From Paenibacillus peoriae (lineage in GTDB: Bacteria; Bacillota; Bacilli; Paenibacillales; Paenibacillaceae), in assembly GCF_022531965.1 (NCBI RefSeq), contig NZ_CP092831.1, forward strand, positions 48,501 to 112,500: a stretch of 64,000 nucleotides of DNA. Direction: 5' to 3'. This document shows, piece after piece, positions 60,501 to 64,000 of the stretch (its first letter is position 1; every line of letters starts with the position of its first letter). Made by a program: the position numbers and the translations under genes. The notes below the pieces were generated by a model. That model was given only the letters and a program-made list of their open reading frames with translations. It ran no database searches and was not told the origin of the DNA.

Positions 60501-63130
60501 CAAGCGTATCTGTACAACCTGCTATCCGTATTGATGAGCTGGAACTGATCACGCCAGAAGAGAAATCACAAATAATAGAGGTGTGGGGAGATACAGTAGC
60601 TCCTTATCCGCGTGAGCAGACCCTCCACGGCATATTTGAGGAAAAAGCTGCGCTCACACCGGATCGTACAGCACTTGTTTACGGAGAAACGAAGCTTACC
60701 TATGGAGAACTTCATCAGCAGGCGAACCGTCTTGCACGTACACTGCGTGCCCAAGGGGTCAGACCGGACCAACCAGTTGGCATCATGGTCGAGCGCTCGC
60801 TTGAGATGATCATTGGTATCCATGCCATTCTAAAAGCTGGTGGGGCCTATGTACCGATTGATCCGGAGTTCCCAGAAGACCGTATTCGCCACATGCTGGA
60901 GGATTCGGGGGCGAAGCTTCTGCTGACGAAGAACCATCTTAAAGATCGGTTCCCGTTCACTGGCACGATCCTGGCACTTGATGATCCGCAGGCGTACCAT
61001 GAGGATAGCTCGAATCTGGAGCCAATTGCGGGGCCGGAGCATCTGGCGTATATCATTTACACGTCAGGTTCAACCGGCAAGCCGAAAGGTGTAATGATTG
61101 AACACCGCTCTGCCGTCCATACGCTGAGTCAGCTGGAAGCTGAATATCCGATGTTGGCAGGCGACCGTTTCCTGCTCAAAACGACATTCACCTTTGACTT
61201 CTCTGTGCCAGAGCTGTTCTGCTGGTTCTTTGGACAGGGGACTCTCGTGATCCTGCCACAAGGCGTGGACAAAGACCCGATGGCACTGCTGGAGGCTGTG
61301 GATACGAACCGAATCACGCATCTTAATTTGGTGCCATCGATGCTCAGTGTGCTCGTTCAATACTTGAAAGAAAGCGGCACCCAAGGATTCCTTACTCTGA
61401 AATACCTGTTTGCCTGCGGCGAGACGCTGCCTGCCAAACTTGTAGAAGAGTACTATAAAGTATCTCCACACGCAGTACTGGAGAATATCTATGGTCCTAC
61501 CGAAGCGGCCGTATATGCGACCCGATATACAACTAGCCCTGAGACTGCGGCTCTAACGCATGTGCCGATCGGCAAACCGTACGCTAACGTCCAAGTATGG
61601 ATGATGGACAGCGCTTCTCAGGTATCACCTGTGGGGGTACCGGGAGAACTCTGCATTGCAGGCGAAGGGGTAGCGCGGGGGTATTTCAACCAGCCGGACC
61701 TGACGGCAGAGAAGTTCATTCCTCACCCGTACAAACCGGGAGCACGGATTTACCGAACGGGCGATTTGGCCCGATGGCTGCCAGACGGGAATATTGAGTA
61801 TTTGGGACGGATCGATCACCAGGTAAAAATCCGGGGTTACCGCATTGAGCTGGGAGAAGTGGAGGCACAAATTCTGAGGGTGCCATCGGTGCAGGAAGCG
61901 GTTGTTCTAGCACTGGCTGACTCCAGCGGAAGTACTCAGCTTTGCGCATACTTTGTGGCCGAGGAAGGGCTCGCAGCGGGCGTATTACGCGAAGCACTGG
62001 GCAGCGAGCTGCCAAGCTATATGATTCCGTCTGCTTTCGTACAGCTCGCACAAATGCCGCTGAATCCGAATGGCAAATTGGATCGCAAAGCGCTACCGGC
62101 ACCAGAAACCCTTCTGCGGAGCACAGCGGAGTATATCGCGCCACGTACGCAGACAGAAGTAGAGCTCGCTCAGATTTGGTCCGAGGTGCTCGGCGTACAG
62201 GAAATCGGGATCAGAGATCATTTCTTTGACCTTGGGGGCCATTCCCTGAAAGTATTGGGCTTGATCCAAAGGATCTCGTCTAATATGGGCGTCCATCTCC
62301 CACTCCAGGCCGTGTTTAATCTGCCAACTGTGGAAGAAATGGCGCATGAAATTTTCAAGCTGCAGGCAACAACTACTGCCGACGAACAAGAAATGGAAAT
62401 TATCCACTTCCCAGGGAAAGGAACGCTTAAAGTATTTTGCTTCCCTCCTCGGGTAGGTCACTCTCTGGGGTACTATGAGATGGCCAAGGAGCTGGATGGG
62501 CTTTGCGAGGTGTACGGGATGGAATTTATCGGCGATCGTTTCCAGGGCCAAGATATGCTGGATCGATACATCGATGCCATCGTGAACATTCAAGCCGAGG
62601 GCCCATATGTATTCCTTGGATACTCACTTGGAGGAAATCTCGCCTTCGAGGTAGCTAAAGCTATGGAAAGCCGAGGCTACCATGTTGGTGACATTATTAT
62701 GGTAGATGCTATGAGAAAGATGTCCAAGGATGAATCGACACCTGAGGAGCTTGAAGAGATTGTCGAGACGGTGCTGGATAGCATTAGGGAGCAGTACAAA
62801 GTATTCCTCGCCGATCCAGCCGACAGGGAGCGAGTCATGGACAAAATGTTGGTTTACTCCACCTACCGCGATGAGCTTATTAACGCAGGTGAAGTTCATG
62901 CGAATATCCATGCTCTGATTGCAGAGGATGATAGTATTGGTCCGGATACATCATTAGATAAATTGTTATGGCAAAAGGCGACGCATGGTCAATACAAAGA
63001 ATACGAAGTCATCGGAACGCATGATGTGCTGCTTGATTCCGGTTTTGTCGGGGAAAATGCTAAAGTACTGAAACAAATACTTGGTAAAATTGCAGAAGCC
63101 TCATCTAAAAACAAGCCTATTCTGTCCTAA
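39401..63130 (+). CDS. fusA: FusA, six-module fusaricidin nonribosomal peptide synthetase
   Basis: 7909 aa. Domain order is C-A-T / C-A-T-E / C-A-T / C-A-T-E / C-A-T-E / C-A-T-TE. Specificity pockets read from the adenylation cores give Thr, Val, aromatic (Tyr/Phe-like), Thr, Asn and a D-Ala-type code. This matches fusaricidin: Thr, D-Val, Val/Tyr/Phe, D-allo-Thr, D-Asn/Gln, D-Ala. The first C domain presumably adds the 15-guanidino-3-hydroxypentadecanoyl chain to Thr1, and the TE closes a lactone between Ala6 and Thr1. The start is ATG 39401, with AGGAG 8 nt upstream; GTG 39392 overlaps that site. It is the last gene of the operon. Long similar stretches (A1/A4, the T-E units) point to internal duplication. 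Confidence 0.97.
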   Translation: MNDMQLYDLTNAQKRIWYTELLYPDTSVSQLSGTAKMKGHIHIAAFMQSINLIIKQYDAFRIRITSVDGVPQQYVVPYEERQLECLDLSHYESISEVEALLEQHKSKPLPLLDSELFQFLIVKISEEEYWINIKMHHIISDGISMVVYGNQLTAFYMELIQGNEPKLGDDCSYIEYIADENAYELSDRYQKDKAYWLDKFSDLPELTGWKSYNPLSLSTHAVREHFTVPEVLYHELQAFCQQNRISLFQFFMGAMYIYIHKMTNQPDVVIGTSFANRGNKKEKQKIGMFVSTAAARTYVEKDMDVLSFVQDVARDQMSILRHQKYPYNQLIQDLREMHGNKDIQRLFGVSMEYRLINWVDLDDVRILTDYDFCGDEVNDFVLHIVEILDEGELVLDVDYRTELFERSEVKDMVSQLLTIAEQVIHSPQLSIAEVNLLGEPEEQSILALSEGAAVDYPREKTIHGLFEEQAERTPDHVAVQMDEQSITYLALNEQANQLARYLRSEGVGADTLVGIMADRSLEMVIGMLAILKAGGAYVPIDPDYPEERIHYMLEDSGVRLLLTQSHLWESTTFDGKLVSLDDSTTYTGDASNLESISGPNHLAYVIYTSGTTGKPKGTLIEHKNVVRLLFNDKNLFDFTSQDTWTLFHSFCFDFSVWEMYGALLYGGKLVIVPSLTAKSPAAFLELLKDNQVTILNQTPTYFYQVLQEELTHSSTELGLRKIIFGGEALSPSLLRNWRVKYPDVQLINMYGITETTVHVTYKEITEHEIEAGKSNIGRTIPTLSAYILDEQRRLQPVGVPGELYIAGDGLARGYLNRPDLTSEKFVEHPYRAGERLYRTGDLARWLPDGNIEYLGRIDHQVKIRGYRIELGEVEAQTLKAPNVRETIVLAREDEQGQKLLCAYYVASSDLSPGELRSQLAAELPAYMIPSYFVRLEQMPLTPNGKLDRRALPAPESSVQSGEAYLAPRTAVEAQMVLIWQDILGVTRVGVRDNFFEIGGHSLRATVLVSRIHKELGCSISLREVFQSPTVESLAQLVKKHIPTMYESIPQAAESEAYPVSSAQKRLYVLRQMDGGELSYNMPGVFTVDGPLDRTRLESAFQALIQRHESLRTGFYMQDGELVQRVHRNVPFVLNYTEASVEETDTLIHSFIRAFDLSQAPLLRVSLAKLQEERHLLLFDMHHIISDGVSIQILIEELTHLYQGEQLPELQIQYKDYAVWQREQSENQWQDLEKYWLQAFEGELPVLDLPTDFQRPSVRSFEGSRIDFTLDESGNKAIQELASRTGTTLYMVLLAAYSVLLHKYTGQEDIVVGSPVAGRPQAELEGIIGMFVNTLALRSYPAGDKTFQDYLLEIKETALKAFEHQDYPFEKLVEKLGVGRDVSRNPLFDTLLVLQNTEQEEQEMDGVHFTPYLMDTVTAKFDLSLNVEEKGSKLAFGLEYSTALYRRESVERLATHLLRILHAVSANPQLQLAEIEMITPEEKVQIVEVFNATSTPYPSHKTIHELFAEQVKRTPEQTALVFGDVQLTYLELEDKASRLAQTLRRLGTLREQPVAVMGGRSIEMVIGMLAVLQAGGAYVPIDPDYPEDRVRYMLNDSDAKLLLVQKSELINVDYGIPIVDLSSEEAYAAEPAQPETAQGSQGLAYVIYTSGTTGRPKGVMVEHRNVVRLVKETNYVELNESTRILQTGAVAFDASTFEIWGALLNGGQLYFVENDDILIADRLKAAIAKYGITTLWLTSPLFNQLSLQDEYLFRGLKALLVGGDVLSISHMNRVIEANPDLVPINGYGPTENTTFSTTYEIPGRAEGVVPIGRPISNSTAYVVNGSLQLQPIGAWGELIVGGEGVARGYLNRPDLTAEKFVPSPVKDGEPCYRTGDLVRWLPDGNLEFKGRIDEQVKIRGYRIELPEIEAQLAKVESVIDAVVVVRADELGEKQLCAYYVADRALTAGEVRLALSQVLPGYMMPSYFIQMDRMPLTSNGKVDRRSLPAPQVGAHTGRKYTAPRTPAEEALASVWQGVLGAEQVGIHDNFFELGGDSIKAIQVSSRLLQAGYRLEMKQLFKSPTIAELGAEIQTAVHMAEQGVVRGATRLTPVQQWFFGRKQAEPHHFNQAVMLYREQGFEEKALHQVLRKLAEHHDALRMVFRQTEHGYEAWNRDLEEGELYSLFTADLRKESDPVAAITSLSDDIQRSINLAEGPLLKLGLFHCQDGDHLLIVIHHLVVDGVSWRILFEDIAAGYEQVIQGQALTLPQKTDSFRDWGDALARYSEGPEMETHRAYWRELKDQPLEQLPKDEAVESLLLQDSKVVTAQWTIEETDQLLRKAHRAYQTETNDLLLTALGMAISKWSGIEKVAVNLEGHGREPIIPNIDITRTVGWFTSQYPVILDLGDNSEVASLIKSVKEGLRRIPNKGIGYGLLKTVASQLDEDSFSLQPEISFNYLGQFDQDLQGGSLQISPYPTGSAQSLLEEPAYTLDINGMVTDGALTLTMTYNGKQYKSSTMEQLAGYIEESLRELLQHCVTQEKTVLTPSDVLAKGLSIADLEELSKQTSHIGDIENVYSLTPMQKGMLFHDMFEPHTGAYFEQAAFDFKGSFDPTAFGHSLDAVVERHAILRTNFYSGWGSEPLQVVFRHRGAKLVYEDLREMNASQREAYLKTFGAKDKALGFNLAEDELLRVSILHTDEESFRLLWSFHHIVMDGWCVPLITQEVFEHYFALLEGREPHLAEVQPYSRYIEWLEQQDEAAAADYWSRYLAGYEQQTLLPQVGGAAKGEGYVAEKLNYPVSRELTERLEKVARDAHVTMNILLQSIWGVALQRYNGSRDVVYGSVVSGRPAEIPGIDRMIGLFINTIPVRVKTEENLPFTVLMKQQQEQYMASHMYDTYPLFEIQAQTDQKQDLISHIMVFENYPVEEEVESLGGGEAAFEIEEAELLEQTNYDFNLIVLPGKEMRLLFQYNALVYDPATIEQIKGHLFHLMEQIVENPAISVDALELVTPQEKEQILNVWGNTTGIYEQCNTFHGLLEEQAGRTPDATALLFGDEMLTYAELNAKANGLARRLRTQGIKTGDLVGLIAERSLEMIVGIYGIMKAGGAYVPIDPEYPKERISYMLEDSGAKLILTQAHLLEHLGWTENVLLLDESSTYDADTSNLEATAGPDDLAYVIYTSGTTGQPKGVLVEHRGLPNLSDVYGTHFEVTPQDRIVQFASLSFDASVSEILTALSHGAVLCIPSPQDILDHALFEQFMNDKGITVATLPPAYAIHLDPERLPTLRCLLTAGSAASIELIEEWRKHVRYSNGYGPTEDSVCTTIWSVPDSEGATDIVSIGRPIANHSVYILDDHFRLQPVGVAGELCISGIGLARGYHNQPELMDEKFVDNPFAPGERMYRTGDLVRWLPNGTIEYLGRIDHQVKIRGYRIELGEVEAQMLRVPSVQEVVAMAVEGNDGYKDLVAYFVAAQKLEVSELRAVLSEMLPGYMIPSRFIQLEDMPLTSNGKIDRKALQGERGWAVASSEAPKTPVEMQLAQIWQEVLGVENAGVKDNFFHFGGHSLRAALLVSRIRKEMNREISLRAVFESPTIEGLARAIEGYTPLNFEEIPTAGAREHYPLSSAQKRLFILSQLEGGELSYNMPGILTVEGALDRERLEQAFRRLIHRHGSLRTRFVTVNGEPVQQLLTDVPFAVEYAELSEEEAGATLQQFVRPFDLGVAPLLRVGLIRIAHERHLLLFDMHHIVSDGVSMNILIEEFLRFYQEEDVLPELQIQYTDYAVWQQEQLGSERLKAQEAYWLDAFRGSLPVLDLPGDEVRPAVRSFAGDRIDFQIDSSLSASLQELATRTGSTLFMVLLAAYTALLHKYTGQEDVIVGSPVAGRSHATLEGLIGMFVGTVALRTYPEGEKPFGAYLQEVRETALRAYENQDYPFEELVEKLELQRDLSRNPLFDTMFVLQNIDQGEQEIEGLRFTPYDNVHPAAKFDLTLTVSEEADGALNCTLEYATAIYKQETADRMAGHFVQLIREAIANPALPLSSLDIVTPQEKSRLMKAPDEAKADYPRDKTIHALFEEQAARTPNAVAVVCEDATLSYIELNERANGLARTLRERGLQPDGLAGIMADRSLEMVVGILAILKAGGAYVPVDPEYPEDRIRFMLEDSGAKLLLTQAHLEQRVSFAGDIVSLDKTASYKEDVSNLESAAGPGNLAYVIYTSGTTGKPKGTLIEHKNVVRLLFNDKNMFDFGPQDTWTLFHSFCFDFSVWEMYGALLNGGRLVIVPSLTAKSPDRFLQLLKDQKVTVLNQTPTYFYQLLQEELGHQAAELSLRMIIFGGEALAPALLKDWRTKYPQVQLINMYGITETTVHVTYKEITELEIEQGRSNIGTTIPTLRAYILDEQRRPQPIGIPGELYVAGVGLARGYLNRPELTEEKFVAHPFEAGERMYRSGDLARWLPDGSMEYLGRIDHQVKIRGYRIELGEVEAKLLHAPSVREAVVLAQEDGSGQKVLVGYFTADQMLTVGELRKALAAELPAYMIPSYFMQLEQLPLTPNGKLDRKALPAPEANVQTGAVYEPPRTKAEEALASVWQGVLGAQQVGIHDHFFDLGGDSIKAIQVSSRLFQAGYKLEMKDLFKYPTIAELSPYLQAAGRTAEQGEIKGAAELMPIQRWFFERHTAEPHHYNHAVMLYRKDGFDEAALRLTMDQIAIHHDALRMVFRPTEAGYAAWNRGTDEGELYTLDIADMRQAEDQTAAVQAQANAIQASFDLEGGPLFKLGLFHCEDGDHLLIVIHHLLVDGVSWRILFEDIATGYEQALNGQTIVLPQKTDSYLVWSEQAAKYAAGPALDEERSYWQQIEETLLAPLPKDKDQEPGTVRDTESVTVTWSAEETELLLRQANRAYHTETNDLLLTALGAAIQRWTGMEQVLVNLEGHGREMIIPDLDITRTVGWFTTQYPVLLNLQDGQEVSTRIKRIKENLREVPHKGIGYGLLKYMAPEKDTRFSVEPEVSFNYLGQFDQDLEGNALSLSTHSVGKALSDLTPQQYALDVNGMIAEGQLSLTITYSNRQYRNETVSHFAELLQSSLSEVIRHCVAQECSQLTPSDVLFQGLTLEQLDRLTAQTAHIGEIEDVYKLTAMQKGMLFHSLLEPDSSSYFEQATFEMRGSFDVDIFFESFQALVQRHAILRTGFYNNIADVPLQVVFKQRLIPLHYVDLRDASMQEQEARIKAYIAEDMVKGFSLSDDPLMRVTVLQKDQSCLVLWSFHHIVMDGWCIPIITQELFDYYSAKKQQLQPVLPPAQPYSRYIEWLDAQDDQEASTYWSQYLEDYDGNTVLPEGKTKSQAKEAGYVLKEHVLHLGASLTGKMDVVAKRNHVTVNTLMQTAWGLILQRYNASSDVVFGGVVSGRPAEIAGIENMVGLFINTVPIRVQSSKDEAFVEVMKRTQAQSLAGRVYDTYPLYEIQGKTTQKQDLISHIMIFENYPLDEQVEQSGNQTEDNLEVANFTMFEQTNYDFNLVVIPGEDIKVCIRYNASVYEQESIVRIGGHLLQMLDQVATHPQATIQELEIVTSEERTNLLDWGGKAHVYPSDQGLHTLFEEQVARTPDKIAAISGDIQITYRELNEQANRLASTLIAQGLRSEQVVGLLADRSVELLVAIMGVLKAGGAYVPIDPEYPQERIQYILKDSGAEILLTQSHLTKLAAFEGMVMELDAPHIYGAGVNNPNIPVRGNDLVYLIYTSGTTGNPKGTMINHKGIVNYIWWANKVYCAGQPTDFPLYSSISFDLTMTSMFTPLINGGIVRIYDGIDKAEVVQHILRENAVDILKLTPTHLSLIKDMTIPVESRIQQLIVGGENLTTHLSKTITDLFGGNIKIYNEYGPTETVVGCMIHLYDPAKDTRESVPIGLPSDNIYIHILDEQLRLVPLGVEGEMYIAGDGVARGYLNRPDLTAEKFIRNPFAAEGNMYRTGDLARRLPNGDIEYIGRIDHQVKIRGYRIELGEIEAKLLDMPLVEEALVVAWADANGQKSLCAYFVADREMSVSELRNELSAGLPAYMIPSYFVQLDVMPLTPNGKLDRKALPEPNSGIKAGADFTAPRTDVENILASIWQGVLGVPLVGIHDNFFELGGDSIKSIQVSSRLLQAGYKLEMKDLFGYPTIAELAQRVSVVSRIADQSEVHGSVRLGPAQHRFFDEQSMDLHHFNQSVMLYRRDGFNTDALAEVVRTIAEHHDALRLVFRQGEQGLEAWNRSVGEGELYSLQIHDLRDETDPASAIEAGAEAIQRSISLEDGPLFRLGLFRCAEGEHLLIVIHHLAVDGVSWRILFEDLQEGYEQAARGEAVKLPQKTDSYRAWVEGITQFANSPAAEQELSYWAEVEGDGFVPLPKDKVDGALLIKDSEAITVRWSPEETEQFLKEANRTYNTEVNDLLLTALGMAVHEWTGIERVGILLEGHGREPVVPELDITRTIGWFTSQYPVALEMDGELEIGARIKHVKEGLRRIPNKGVGYGILKYLSDSPDTSSFSAEPEITFNYLGQFDQDLAGGTMEVSPYSVGPEVSEQMVQHQALNINGLIAEGQLQLSVSYNHHQFHGESVAKFVGILKNCLSEVIGHCVSKERTELTPSDVLLKDISLEKIEELEEQTRHIGSIENMYKLTPMQKGMLFHSLLEAHSEVYFEQATFEIQGVFYPEVFKRSLQQLMKRHAILRTNFHAGWGDFPIQIVFKERACDFVYEDLHELDSAEIEARLAAYVAQDKARGFDLANEALLRVAILRTAKEHYHLLWSSHHIILDGWCMPLVLQEVFETYGALREQREPELPVAASYSQYIQWLEKQGEEEASSYWRGYLKGYEQQTKLPQAITQPSAKAEAYVSEKLVFTLDAELTDRLEQVAKQHQVTMNTLMQAAWGIVLQRYNRSQDIVFGSVVSGRPAEIPGIESMIGLFINTVPVRVQAEGSDTFSHVMKRQQELYLAGHAYDSYPLYEIQAQSEQKQDLISHIMVFENYPVEEHLEEKIASEEAEYKITDVQMFEQTNYDFNLIVLPGRSLEFLYRYNARVYNRESVERIQGHLTRILTSVSVQPAIRIDELELITPEEKSQIIEVWGDTVAPYPREQTLHGIFEEKAALTPDRTALVYGETKLTYGELHQQANRLARTLRAQGVRPDQPVGIMVERSLEMIIGIHAILKAGGAYVPIDPEFPEDRIRHMLEDSGAKLLLTKNHLKDRFPFTGTILALDDPQAYHEDSSNLEPIAGPEHLAYIIYTSGSTGKPKGVMIEHRSAVHTLSQLEAEYPMLAGDRFLLKTTFTFDFSVPELFCWFFGQGTLVILPQGVDKDPMALLEAVDTNRITHLNLVPSMLSVLVQYLKESGTQGFLTLKYLFACGETLPAKLVEEYYKVSPHAVLENIYGPTEAAVYATRYTTSPETAALTHVPIGKPYANVQVWMMDSASQVSPVGVPGELCIAGEGVARGYFNQPDLTAEKFIPHPYKPGARIYRTGDLARWLPDGNIEYLGRIDHQVKIRGYRIELGEVEAQILRVPSVQEAVVLALADSSGSTQLCAYFVAEEGLAAGVLREALGSELPSYMIPSAFVQLAQMPLNPNGKLDRKALPAPETLLRSTAEYIAPRTQTEVELAQIWSEVLGVQEIGIRDHFFDLGGHSLKVLGLIQRISSNMGVHLPLQAVFNLPTVEEMAHEIFKLQATTTADEQEMEIIHFPGKGTLKVFCFPPRVGHSLGYYEMAKELDGLCEVYGMEFIGDRFQGQDMLDRYIDAIVNIQAEGPYVFLGYSLGGNLAFEVAKAMESRGYHVGDIIMVDAMRKMSKDESTPEELEEIVETVLDSIREQYKVFLADPADRERVMDKMLVYSTYRDELINAGEVHANIHALIAEDDSIGPDTSLDKLLWQKATHGQYKEYEVIGTHDVLLDSGFVGENAKVLKQILGKIAEASSKNKPILS
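42541..46960 (+). other. FusA module 2: C-A(Val)-T-E
   Basis: The C domain (HHIISDG, first His 1181) is of the L-acceptor, L-donor type, fitting L-Thr upstream. The pocket from [20 protein letters not shown] and [11 protein letters not shown] gives D-A-F-W-L-G-G-T-F: a valine code. Carrier serine S2035 is in GGDSIKA, the form that pairs with epimerases. The E domain has HHLVVDG (first His 2215) and NYLGQFD. Confidence 0.9.
46961..50130 (+). other. FusA module 3: C-A(Tyr/Phe-like)-T
   Basis: The C domain ([10 protein letters not shown], first His 2688) has the D-donor type signature, fitting D-Val upstream. The pocket from FDASVSE, TLPPAY, CLLTAG and [11 protein letters not shown] gives approximately D-A-S-T-L-A-G-V-C, closest to Tyr/Phe codes. 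Fusaricidins vary here (Val, Ile, Tyr, Phe), so a permissive pocket is likely. Carrier serine S3540 is in GGHSLRA. Confidence 0.85.
50131..54600 (+). other. FusA module 4: C-A(Thr)-T-E
   Basis: The C domain (HHIVSDG, first His 3720) is of the L-donor type. The A domain repeats the threonine pocket of module 1 residue for residue (D-F-W-N-I-G-M-V-H), and the surrounding DNA is also very similar. Carrier serine S4583 is in GGDSIKA. The E domain has HHLLVDG (first His 4763). Confidence 0.9.
54601..59130 (+). other. FusA module 5: C-A(Asn)-T-E
   Basis: The C domain ([10 protein letters not shown], first His 5234) is of the D-donor type. The pocket from FDLTMTS, ILKLTPT, LIVGGE and [11 protein letters not shown] gives D-L-T-K-I-G-E-V-G, an asparagine code; Gln is found in some fusaricidins. 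Carrier serine S6095 is in GGDSIKS. The E domain has HHLAVDG (first His 6275). Confidence 0.9.
59131..63130 (+). other. FusA module 6: C-A(D-Ala type)-T-TE
   Basis: The C domain ([10 protein letters not shown], first His 6748) is of the D-donor type. The pocket from [20 protein letters not shown] and [11 protein letters not shown] gives D-F-P-N-F-C-I-V-Y, unlike common L-Ala codes. There is no E domain, although the product carries D-Ala, so direct use of D-Ala is inferred. Carrier serine S7615 is in GGHSLKV. The TE has GYSLGG (S7742), D7769 and H7874 as a plausible triad. Confidence 0.88.
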
Positions 63131-63160
63131 GATCAATCAACGAGAATAGTGTAGGGTAGC

Positions 63161-63214
63161 AAAGACGCCCGGATTCCTTTATATAGAAGGAACTCGGGCG
63201 TCTTTTGTTTTTTT
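63161..63214. terminator. Terminator of the fus operon, probably bidirectional
   Basis: AAAGACGCCCG pairs with CGGGCGTCTTT, with a second inner pairing of TTCCTT and AAGGAA, followed by a T-rich tail. On the other strand A-rich sequence becomes a T-tract, so it can also stop the convergent gene. Confidence 0.93.
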
Positions 63215-63239
63215 ATGCTGTCCTTAACATATAAAGTCC

Positions 63240-64000
63240 CTAATCATCTGTGTATGCTTTAGACATGGTTGACTGAAAATGACTGGTGTCGGTGATGAGT
63301 TCACGGATGACCTGGATGACAAGCTCCGGTTGATCATGGATGATCATATGCTCGCTCTTCTTGGCAACAATAAATTTGCTGTTTGTAGAGATGTTAAGCA
63401 TCTCGCGCTGTCCCATTTGCCAGCTTTGTTCGATCTGATCATTTCCGCGCTTACTAATACCGAACTGAGTCAAATCTTGTTGAACGCCCCGGGCAATTAC
63501 ACGTACAGGGAGGTTGCCCAGATGCTGTCCCCGTATGGCATCTTCGGTAGTGCTTGCTAGATCACCTTCCTCCGCAACAGATCGAAAGTACTTAGAAGAA
63601 GCGACAATATTCACAAAAGAGTTTCTATCTTGATATTCGACTCGACCCGTTAGCATAAAATTGGGAAACAGGCGAAATGCTCCTGACTTTTCTAGGAGAA
63701 TGGATATTAACGGGGAGGGATTGACCTTAGGTCGTTCTTTGGCATAGATCTCATTTGTCCGGCGAGCGTCATTCTCAGGCCTGGCATCCACCAGAACCAA
63801 TCCTGCCACTTCGTCTTTGTAGGTCTGCGCGTACAGTCTTGAGTACATCCCTCCGAGAGAATGGCCTACCAGGATATAAGGAGCTTGGATGTCTGCGTTT
63901 TTTAAGGCGAGATGAAGCTCCCGAACGATGTTTTCCCCGGTTCGTGGAGTAGCAGCCTCCTCGCTCCAGGCATAGCCTGCCCGGTCATAGGATACAACAG
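63240..64000 (-). CDS. Alpha/beta hydrolase, partial (start beyond the window)
   Basis: About 253 C-terminal residues are visible; the frame continues to the window edge. The sequence runs from SYDRAGYAWSE through the nucleophile elbow VGHSLGGMYSR. LVLVDARPEN and PVRVIARG follow, then KSEHMIIHDQPELV, the His of the triad. The family includes esterases, lactonases and thioesterases. It converges on fusA across a shared terminator and is therefore transcribed independently. Some published fus maps show an esterase next to fusA, but I am not certain this is the same gene. A role in opening the fusaricidin lactone is speculation. Confidence 0.85.
   Translation of the reverse strand, partial: VVSYDRAGYAWSEEAATPRTGENIVRELHLALKNADIQAPYILVGHSLGGMYSRLYAQTYKDEVAGLVLVDARPENDARRTNEIYAKERPKVNPSPLISILLEKSGAFRLFPNFMLTGRVEYQDRNSFVNIVASSKYFRSVAEEGDLASTTEDAIRGQHLGNLPVRVIARGVQQDLTQFGISKRGNDQIEQSWQMGQREMLNISTNSKFIVAKKSEHMIIHDQPELVIQVIRELITDTSHFQSTMSKAYTDD

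Overview
The window is a low-GC Gram-positive, spore-forming Firmicute chromosome, most likely Paenibacillus polymyxa or a very close relative. Two things point there. The gene order mazG/yabN - hup - rqcP - yabP - yabQ - divIC - yabR - spoIIE - yabS - yabT - tilS - hpt - ftsH - (nadB-nadC) - coaX - hslO - yacD-like - cysK - pab/fol - dusB - greA - lysS is the Bacillales origin-proximal 'yab/yac' block. It is followed by an operon whose seven genes and six-module NRPS match the fusaricidin (fus) locus of P. polymyxa. All genes lie on the + strand except the last, partial one.

Region 1 (1-9.7 kb): sporulation, division and translation quality control. It holds the C-terminus of a SpoVB-like flippase, YabN/MazG, HU, RqcP, the coat/cortex pair YabP-YabQ, DivIC, an S1-domain protein with a glycine/arginine-rich tail, SpoIIE behind a cluster of Spo0A-box-like sites, and the YabS (VWA) and YabT (kinase) pair. 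Region 2 (9.7-31.1 kb): housekeeping. It holds tilS, hpt, ftsH, NAD synthesis (nadB-nadC), coaX, hslO, a parvulin-type foldase, cysK, the PABA/folate operon (pabB-pabA-pabC-folP-folB-folK-yazB-dusB), greA, lysS and a KtrB-like potassium channel subunit. The folate operon is interrupted by 449 bp without a gene that carries a T-box-like leader. Region 3 (31.1-32.4 kb): a membrane protein of unknown function, then about 460 bp of AT-rich regulatory DNA with two perfect palindromes and a start-less reading frame.

Region 4 (32.4-63.2 kb): the fus operon, fusG-F-E-D-C-B-A. FusG to FusB are lipid enzymes thought to make or activate the guanidinylated 3-hydroxy fatty acid. FusA is a single 7909-residue six-module NRPS. 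Reading the adenylation pockets directly gives Thr - Val - aromatic/hydrophobic - Thr - Asn - Ala. Epimerases lie in modules 2, 4 and 5 and a thioesterase at the end, which is the fusaricidin backbone. The operon ends in a strong hairpin terminator facing an alpha/beta hydrolase on the minus strand that runs off the window.

The biosynthetic system is known, but several enzymes depart from their families at catalytic positions: FusB lacks the dehydratase histidine, FusD has Gln where thiamine enzymes have Glu, and FusE lacks the ALDH general base. How the guanidino fatty acid is built is therefore the most open question. The T-box-like leader inside the folate operon and the palindromic operator candidate at fusG are the best regulatory leads.
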